From NCBI GenBank assembly GCA_023440945.1, contig JAEZRL010000008.1:1-6585 (forward strand): DNA of 6,585 bases, read 5' to 3'. The position numbers and the translations under genes were made by a program. The notes beneath the pieces were generated by a model. It had not been told where the DNA came from. It did no database searches and was given only the letters and a program-made list of their open reading frames with translations. This document shows positions 1-5,449 of the stretch, in pieces (position 1 is the first letter of the stretch; each line of letters opens with the position of its first letter). Origin of the DNA: Bacteroidota bacterium. Lineage in GTDB: Bacteria > Bacteroidota > Bacteroidia > Chitinophagales > Chitinophagaceae.

Positions 1-672
1 CATATATACTTCATCGGTATCTACGGCAAAATGAACAATACATCTTCCAAATTGCAATAACGGTTGCGTGTTGTCTCTTTTAAATTTATATTGGTTGATG
101 CCATGCACTTTTGCATTCTGACCCGTCCATTGATTTTTTAGCTCCATTGTGGCAAAAGGCAACCCGTTTACAAACACCACCATGTCTATTTCCTCGCCTT
201 TATTTTCCAAAGAATACCTAACCTGCCTTGTTACGCTGAATTCATTGCTCTCAAAATTCTTTCTTACCGTTTCGCCGCTTGATGCAATGGGTAACTGGTA
301 CAATAAAATAAAATGCGCATCATCCACTTCCAGGCCTTTACGTAATACACGCAACACACCATATTTCTTTATCATCCTGTCAAGACGTTCCAATATCTTC
401 AGCTTCCAATCTGACTGCCTTTGCAGTTTTGCTAATTCTTCTTTTTGCGTTTCCTGAAGAAAATGCCAGAAGCGGTATTCATCAATGGCATATTTTGGGT
501 TGAAATCACTTGTTAAACCGATATAGTATCCATTCGCTGCTCGATACAAATCTTCTCTTTCATGCCAAGCATTTAATTGACCTTCTGCTTTCAGTTCTTC
601 TAACGTGGTTCCTGTTAATTTTTTTTCAATGGAAGCTTCTAAGGCTTGTTCGTTAGTTTGGGTTGAAATCAT
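1..672 (-). CDS. hsdR: Type I restriction endonuclease subunit R, N-terminal fragment (nuclease domain), truncated by the window edge
   Basis: HsdR is the motor and nuclease subunit of a type I restriction enzyme: it translocates DNA with ATP and cuts far from the recognition site. I translated 224 codons from the ATG at 672-670; the frame is open to base 1, so the gene continues outside the window. The fragment holds the N-terminal PD-(D/E)xK nuclease domain: EIDMVVFVNG at 161-170 supplies the Asp (D163), and ELK at 177-179 supplies the Glu and Lys. The conserved stretch RCIVHFAVDTDEVYM (210-224) leads towards the helicase domains, which lie beyond the edge. Full-length HsdR proteins are usually about 800-1100 residues. 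The ATG is 12 bases after the preceding stop (685); the spacer AAAAGACAGGCT has only a weak purine-rich site. It is the last visible gene of the operon, separated from hsdM-hsdS by two DUF262 genes. Codons 16-18 contain a run of eight A. Identification is very secure; whether the whole gene is intact cannot be seen. Confidence 0.95.
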   Translation of the reverse strand, partial: MISTQTNEQALEASIEKKLTGTTLEELKAEGQLNAWHEREDLYRAANGYYIGLTSDFNPKYAIDEYRFWHFLQETQKEELAKLQRQSDWKLKILERLDRMIKKYGVLRVLRKGLEVDDAHFILLYQLPIASSGETVRKNFESNEFSVTRQVRYSLENKGEEIDMVVFVNGLPFATMELKNQWTGQNAKVHGINQYKFKRDNTQPLLQFGRCIVHFAVDTDEVYM

Positions 673-684
673 AGCCTGTCTTTT

Positions 685-2610
685 TTAATTAAGCTCATAA
701 TGATTAATAATATATTTAATCATAGTTTCTTTATGATTTTCAATAACACCTTCTTTCCAAGATGCGTTATTGAATATGAAATATGATTTAAGTGTATCAT
801 AAACTGTTTTGTTTTCAAACTCTTTTTGTTTCACGTTTACTTCCTTATTACTGTATTCTGAGTTTTGAGAAACATTGAGTAAAACAAGGTTTCCAAAACT
901 GTGGAGCATATCGTTATCTATTGGAGGTGAAATTTTAGGATGTTGGGGATAAATATGCTCAATGGAATTTCTTGAAGTTATACGATAAGCTTTGAATTTT
1001 GGGTCTGAGGTATTACTCCAGTTCTTCCATAACACATATTCCAGCTTTTGAAACCAATAATGGTGAAAGCTTGTTCCATTTGGTTTGTTAAGATATGCGG
1101 CGATATCAAATGTACATTCAAGGTCTTTCCGGAGTAGCTGGAAAGATGCATCTTTGTCTGTCATTGTTTCGCAACAGGACAATTGATTATCAATTTGCTC
1201 AAGTGCTTTTAAAATTTCTTCATCGTTAGCCTTCGCGTTAGCTTCTTTTTTATAGAGTAAGAATCCCAAAAAAGGTGTCAACCAAAACTGGCGTAAGTAG
1301 TCACCTGTAAAATAAAGAATGCTTTGAAGCATTAATGAACCGGAGGGCTCAAAATTGGTTCTTGTATAATAGGTTTCGGCATTCCTGTTTATGTTAACCA
1401 ACTCGAGATGTTCGGTTTTTTGATCGAGGTCCGAGATCCATTTGATTACATACTTGTCAAAAACAAACCTCACATCCCACAGTAAACGGAAAAAACGTTT
1501 GACTTCTTCAGCATCATTTCTTTTCTCCATTTCGCAAAAAACTTCAATCAATCTGTTTACATGAAATGTACCGGCAAAATCATTCAAGCCCTCGTTGTAT
1601 AAATGTAGCCTGTATGTGTGAAGCAGCAACTGACTGAAGCTAATAACAGACCTGCAATAAACTTCTTCACTTTCTTTATCTCCGTTGTCTCTTCCGTTGG
1701 GCTTATATAGAGTTTTATTATGGTCTAGAATTGAATCAATTGAAAACTGGTTTCCTGGGGGTTCTGATTTTACATCGATTTTGTATTTGAATACAGCAGG
1801 GTCAAACTTTTCATACTCTGACAAATCAATCTCTGTCCAATTTGATTCAGGGAAAACAGCTCTCACATTTCTCTCAAAGAAGTTATTCATATTCTGACAG
1901 GCTTCCCAAATTTTGCTGTATTTTACTTTGTCGGCACCAATAATTTTCAGCAGGTTTGATTTGACAATATCTGATTGTTCCAACTGAACCCCGGAACTGT
2001 TAATTGTCGAGAACAATTTATTCAGGTCTGTATGAGTTGGTGTCTCGTTTTTTACAAAACGGATTTTTTGATAGATGTAATTTCCGAATGCGGGTAAATC
2101 GCTCTTGTCAAATTGCTCAATAATGTTTTCGATAGTAGCTAATCCCTCTGCAACATCCTTCAGATACGGAAGCTTTTCAATTTCGTAGGAAGTAATCTCT
2201 AAACCTAAATTGTCATGGCCCAACAACTGCCCCAGATAACGTCCGACTTCTTTTCTTATTTCGAAACCCAATCTTAGGTTCTTGTTCGAATCTTCCAAAA
2301 AAAGAGACAGATCACTTTTAATACCTACTTTCTTAAAGACATAAGCAATCATCCATAACGTTGTAAACCGCTGTTGACCGTCAATCAAATCCAGATCATC
2401 TCCTTTCTTTTTTGTAAGAATGGTGCCTACAAAGTACGATTGTTTGGGATTGCTTTTAAACGACTTATAGAAATCGGTTAACAGCTTACTTATTTCTACT
2501 TGCGTCCATACATAGGGTCTTTGGTAGGATGGAATGCTAAACTTTAATCCTTCAAGCTTTGAAAGATCGGCAACCTCTGTTCGGAGAATAGCCGTATTAC
2601 CCATTGGCAT
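685..2610 (-). CDS. DUF262 and DUF1524 (HNH-type) protein, GmrSD/BrxU/SspE-like putative NTP-dependent nuclease
   Basis: This 641-residue protein has the two-domain layout of BrxU, SspE and fused GmrSD proteins. The N-terminal DUF262 domain shows YQRPYVW (29-35), YFVGTI (59-64), DLIDGQQRFTT (74-84), and F200/N204/G207/L210/D214/K217 in the block LFSTINSSGVQLEQSDIVK. The DUF1524 nuclease domain is near the C terminus: SIEHIYPQH (549-557), SFGNLVLL (571-578) and NSEYSNK (583-589), with H552, N574 and N583 as likely active-site residues, so it looks catalytically intact. In known relatives DUF262 binds and hydrolyses nucleotides and DUF1524 nicks or cuts DNA, often modified DNA. The roughly 330 residues between the domains are mostly helical-looking and I recognise nothing in them; they may carry target sensing. 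The first ATG (2610) overlaps the upstream DUF262 gene by 14 bases; a second ATG at 2604 is an equally plausible start. Domain calls are firm. Substrate and activity are inferred, and no gene symbol is justified. Confidence 0.92.
   Translation of the reverse strand: MPMGNTAILRTEVADLSKLEGLKFSIPSYQRPYVWTQVEISKLLTDFYKSFKSNPKQSYFVGTILTKKKGDDLDLIDGQQRFTTLWMIAYVFKKVGIKSDLSLFLEDSNKNLRLGFEIRKEVGRYLGQLLGHDNLGLEITSYEIEKLPYLKDVAEGLATIENIIEQFDKSDLPAFGNYIYQKIRFVKNETPTHTDLNKLFSTINSSGVQLEQSDIVKSNLLKIIGADKVKYSKIWEACQNMNNFFERNVRAVFPESNWTEIDLSEYEKFDPAVFKYKIDVKSEPPGNQFSIDSILDHNKTLYKPNGRDNGDKESEEVYCRSVISFSQLLLHTYRLHLYNEGLNDFAGTFHVNRLIEVFCEMEKRNDAEEVKRFFRLLWDVRFVFDKYVIKWISDLDQKTEHLELVNINRNAETYYTRTNFEPSGSLMLQSILYFTGDYLRQFWLTPFLGFLLYKKEANAKANDEEILKALEQIDNQLSCCETMTDKDASFQLLRKDLECTFDIAAYLNKPNGTSFHHYWFQKLEYVLWKNWSNTSDPKFKAYRITSRNSIEHIYPQHPKISPPIDNDMLHSFGNLVLLNVSQNSEYSNKEVNVKQKEFENKTVYDTLKSYFIFNNASWKEGVIENHKETMIKYIINHYELN
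2597..2610 (-). promoter_or_regulatory. 14-base overlap between the two DUF262 genes
   Basis: The downstream ATG at 2610-2608 lies before the upstream gene's TAA at 2599-2597, in a different frame. If the second ATG (2604) is used, the overlap shrinks to 8 bases. The leader of the downstream start is A-rich (AAAACAAATTA) with no clear Shine-Dalgarno site. The arrangement favours coupled synthesis of the two proteins. Confidence 0.55.
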
Positions 2611-4114
2611 TAATTTGTTTTATAAGAGTGTTGATGTTGTTTATTAAAGCCTTATCAAAGACCCCTTCGTTACACATTTTTTTTGCTGTGGTAAAAGAAT
2701 CGAGCCCGTACTCAAAGAAATAATGTTTAAGGCACTGAACGTGTTTACCCTTTGATTGATGATCTTCAATATTGTCCGGGCTAAAGGAGTAACGAAGACC
2801 TTTCAATTGAATAAGCACTTCATTTATAGTGTAAGATTGAAGTATCTTATCAACAATGGCATTGTCTTTGGCAAATTTAAAAATAGTGTCTTCCCTAACA
2901 TTTCTCATCATCGAAACTCTCAATGAATAAACATAACGGTAGAGCCATAATGAAACTTCAAACAACCGTTCAAAACCAAACCTGCTAACATAAGTTGTAA
3001 GGATTATTTCGAATAATTCTTTAAGAAACACCGTTCCATCTTTTCCATGAAGCAGTTTCTCTCTTAGCCTCATGAAGCTGTCGGGGATTCGATGATCCGA
3101 TACGGATTTAAATAAAATCTCCTGCAATTCCACATACTCGCTGATATAATCAAGAAAGTTGTTACCATCATACAGGGGCTGCCGAATATGTCTGTATGGG
3201 CTTTCATTTGTTTGAAATGAATGATGTCCTTGTTTTTTTACTGCTCCATAATAGAAAGAGACATCTTCTGGTTGATGAATTGTTCTTTCTGTAAATTCAT
3301 CAATGATAGTTTCTTTAATTCCCTGCTGATCCCGGTAAAAAGGAAAATATTGCCAATGGCTAAAGTTCCAGTAGCGAATCTTAATTAGATTCTTTATACA
3401 GTTTTCTACTTCTTCTGTAGCTCTGCTTTCCCATCTGCGAGCCTGGAACGCAATCGTCTTCTTACAATCTATTGCTCTTAAGTGATGTGCTTTGGCAATA
3501 TCTGCTCCTCCAAGCCTGACGCCACCAGTATTTTGCGTTTCAAAAAAAGTATAAGCAAGGTCTTCGCTTTTGGTAATGATGAGTGTAATGTTAATCTTGG
3601 AAAAATCTTCAAAGTCAGAGAAGTTCAAATCTGGGAACTCCGGTATCTGTCTTTCGGCAATCGCTTTTAAATAACTATGAACAAACTTAATATTATCAAT
3701 TGTTTCAGGTGAGTGATACTTTATGGTGGATGCTATTTTATTAGGCAAAAAAGAATTGAGGATTAGCATTGTCGTTAGTCGTTGCTGCCCGTCAATGATG
3801 TTTAGCCGATCACTATCGAGGTGCAGAATAATGCTTCCTAAATAATACAGTGGCTTTTTGTCATCTGGATTCTTTCCATGCTCAATCAAATCATTAAGCA
3901 GTTTGTTAACCTGCCGTTCTTTCCAAACGTACGAACGCTGGTATTCGGGTATGCAAACCTTTCCTTTTATAGATGTTCGCGGAAGTGGTTTTAGATAAGC
4001 ATTGAACAAATCTTCAACCGTACAACTTGTAACGTGAATAAAGGTCTGATTCGATTCCTCATCCTCTACAGATGGAACATTTAATATAGCAGTTAGTAAG
4101 CCTGGTTCAATCAT
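2597..4114 (-). CDS. DUF262 protein without a nuclease domain, putative partner of the downstream DUF262-DUF1524 protein
   Basis: This 505-residue protein carries a complete-looking DUF262 signature: IPEYQRSYVW (55-64), YYLGSII (90-96), IIDGQQRLTT (106-115), and the later block FFETQNTGGVRLGGADIAK (190-208) with N195, G198, L201, D205 and K208. It has no EHI-P, GNL-L or N-SNK motifs, so the DUF1524 nuclease domain is absent. The C-terminal ~295 residues are unrecognised. Near the end, KHVQCLKHYFFEYG (457-470) loosely resembles the helix that precedes the HNH motif in the neighbouring 641-residue protein, and the protein stops shortly after it. The ATG lies 12 bases after the hsdS stop; the spacer is purely A/T-rich apart from one C and has no Shine-Dalgarno site. 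The stop codon lies inside the next gene's start region, which points to coupled translation. By family analogy it is probably a cytoplasmic nucleotide-binding or regulatory subunit, as GmrS is to GmrD, but here both partners have DUF262. The role is inferred. Confidence 0.88.
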   Translation of the reverse strand: MIEPGLLTAILNVPSVEDEESNQTFIHVTSCTVEDLFNAYLKPLPRTSIKGKVCIPEYQRSYVWKERQVNKLLNDLIEHGKNPDDKKPLYYLGSIILHLDSDRLNIIDGQQRLTTMLILNSFLPNKIASTIKYHSPETIDNIKFVHSYLKAIAERQIPEFPDLNFSDFEDFSKINITLIITKSEDLAYTFFETQNTGGVRLGGADIAKAHHLRAIDCKKTIAFQARRWESRATEEVENCIKNLIKIRYWNFSHWQYFPFYRDQQGIKETIIDEFTERTIHQPEDVSFYYGAVKKQGHHSFQTNESPYRHIRQPLYDGNNFLDYISEYVELQEILFKSVSDHRIPDSFMRLREKLLHGKDGTVFLKELFEIILTTYVSRFGFERLFEVSLWLYRYVYSLRVSMMRNVREDTIFKFAKDNAIVDKILQSYTINEVLIQLKGLRYSFSPDNIEDHQSKGKHVQCLKHYFFEYGLDSFTTAKKMCNEGVFDKALINNINTLIKQINANG

Positions 4115-4126
4115 AGTTTATATTTA

Positions 4127-5449
4127 TCAACATACTTTTATTTTCCCCGTTACTGCAGCATTAATTAATGTGGCTTTGTATTCTTTGAGTTTTACTATTT
4201 CTTTATTTTTAATTGAAATAACTCTTTCTATTTTATTACCAAGCTTTTCAATTGTGCGGACAATGTTTTTTTGTTCATGCACCTCAGGTAGACAAACTAT
4301 CAGATCCCCTAGAGTCTGAAGATTCAGGCCATCTCTTTGACCTTCCCCTGAAACACCCCTTAATTCATGGTAAGCAGCTTTTAAAAAATAAAATAAATAA
4401 TTGGAGGATATTTTTTCTTTATTGGGTATGATTGCAGCTAGGGACTGATTACCAGTAGTATCAATTTCTAAATATGCAACCATGCCTTTAGTTTTTCCTT
4501 GACCCGCTAATGCAACTATTAATGAATCTTTTGGGATCCATCTAGCAGAAGAATTCAGAAATCCGGATTCAGTGATGTAAGTGGTAGGGACTTTTACCTT
4601 TTCTTGATTTACTTCACCTGAAGCTATCCAAGGTATCGTGCCATTTTCCCAGAATTTTAAATTTGCTTTGTCTGGAGTTCCTCCTGCATATCTTCTGGAA
4701 ATCCATCGTAAACTAGATTTATTCCAATGTTCCGGTATCTCACCAATCCATTCCACCCCGCTATCTTTCATTCTTACATTTTCATCAAGCCCATGGGTAA
4801 CAGCTTTATGAATTAATATTTGCCTGCGTTCTTTTAAAAGCTCAATCAGCTTTTCTTTTTGTGCAATCGCTTTATCTATTTGTGCTGTTTTACGGTCAAG
4901 GAAATTGGCAATGGCAGTTTGTTCTTCGATGGGAGGGACGGATAACAACAAGTCACCAAAATCACTATATCTAAAATCTGTAGACCTTTCTCTTATACCC
5001 TTCGCCAAAGATTGAATAAAACCACTTAAGGCTAAATCTCTGAGGAAATATGCATAATAATAAGGATTTACCTTTCCGACTTTTCTTGGTGTACATGCTG
5101 AATAAACCGGAGTTGCTTTTCCGTCTGAATCAGATACTCCAATTGCCCCTGCAAATGCATCCATTGCATGAATAACTAAATCATCTTTTCTGATTCCTTG
5201 ATACCCATGTTCCTTCAAGGCATTTGTGAATCCCTCTGTTTTTCTGTTTGTTCGTAAGGTGACCTGACCATCTCTGAAACAAGTAACAATTTCATCTGTG
5301 TTCCTAACGGGACGTTCTTGTTTCACAAATAACCACTTACCTCTTAATATCTCCCAATGTTCAGGAATCTCTCCCAACCATTCCACCCCTGAATCTTTAT
5401 ATGCAGGATATCTTTCCATGCTTATCTTTTCCATCACTTCTTGCATCAC
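4127..5449 (-). CDS. hsdS: Type I restriction-modification specificity subunit S, two target recognition domains
   Basis: HsdS determines the bipartite DNA target of the HsdM2S methyltransferase and of the HsdR-containing nuclease. At 440 residues it has normal length and the usual pseudo-twofold layout. A conserved entry segment, KDSGVEWLGEIPEHW (18-32), is followed by TRD1 to about 170. The central conserved region starts at PPIEEQ (172-177) and runs through a long helix (about 178-220). A second entry segment, KDSGVEWIGEIPEHW (228-242), leads into TRD2 (to about 387), and a distal conserved helix (about 390-438) closes the protein. No frameshift is visible, so this appears to be a full two-TRD subunit. 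Start choice: GTG at 5449 gives a 4-base overlap with the hsdM stop (GTGA), while the next codon, ATG at 5446, gives a TGATG overlap and is probably preferred. ATGs at 5434 and 5419 are also possible, the last starting just before the conserved part. Residue numbers here count from the GTG. The recognised sequence cannot be read from the protein by eye. Confidence 0.95.
   Translation of the reverse strand: MMQEVMEKISMERYPAYKDSGVEWLGEIPEHWEILRGKWLFVKQERPVRNTDEIVTCFRDGQVTLRTNRKTEGFTNALKEHGYQGIRKDDLVIHAMDAFAGAIGVSDSDGKATPVYSACTPRKVGKVNPYYYAYFLRDLALSGFIQSLAKGIRERSTDFRYSDFGDLLLSVPPIEEQTAIANFLDRKTAQIDKAIAQKEKLIELLKERRQILIHKAVTHGLDENVRMKDSGVEWIGEIPEHWNKSSLRWISRRYAGGTPDKANLKFWENGTIPWIASGEVNQEKVKVPTTYITESGFLNSSARWIPKDSLIVALAGQGKTKGMVAYLEIDTTGNQSLAAIIPNKEKISSNYLFYFLKAAYHELRGVSGEGQRDGLNLQTLGDLIVCLPEVHEQKNIVRTIEKLGNKIERVISIKNKEIVKLKEYKATLINAAVTGKIKVC
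4724..4768 (-). repeat. Imperfect 45-base direct repeat, copy 2 (central segment of hsdS)
   Basis: This copy encodes the entry segment before TRD2 (HsdS residues 228-242). It differs from copy 1 at eight bases and, at the protein level, by a single Leu-to-Ile change. Repeats of this kind at TRD borders are known in HsdS proteins and provide homology for domain exchange. Confidence 0.85.
5354..5398 (-). repeat. Imperfect 45-base direct repeat, copy 1 (N-terminal segment of hsdS)
   Basis: This copy encodes the entry segment before TRD1 (HsdS residues 18-32). By hand alignment it matches the copy at 4724-4768 at 37 of 45 bases in the same orientation. The offset is exactly 630 bases (210 codons), so recombination between copies would keep the reading frame. 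Confidence 0.85.
5444..5449 (-). promoter_or_regulatory. hsdM stop / hsdS start overlap (GTGATG), likely translational coupling
   Basis: On the minus strand the six bases GTGATG contain the hsdM stop TGA, a GTG start sharing bases with it, and an ATG sharing its last A. Either start would let terminating ribosomes re-initiate on hsdS, which suits subunits made in a fixed ratio. Coupling is inferred from geometry only. Confidence 0.6.

Noticed and set aside
149..457. Plus-strand open frame of 102 codons
   Set aside because: It lies wholly antisense to the hsdR nuclease-domain coding region, which has clear family motifs; its translation shows no recognisable domain.
1685..1897. Plus-strand open frame of 70 codons, and a similar one at 3482-3670
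   Set aside because: Both are antisense to the DUF262 genes and have no motif or start context to support them.
2597..4114. The nuclease-less DUF262 gene as a pseudogene
   Set aside because: The frame is uninterrupted over 505 codons, all DUF262 motif residues are kept, and it is tightly packed in the operon; lack of DUF1524 alone does not show decay.
4115..4126. Promoter or terminator in the hsdS-DUF262 gap
   Set aside because: The gap is only 12 bases, has no hairpin, and I found no TAnnTTTG-type Bacteroidota promoter in the bases upstream.
4127..5449. Inverted-repeat, invertase-driven hsdS phase variation
   Set aside because: The repeats found are direct, and no inverted partner, second hsdS fragment or recombinase gene is present in the window.
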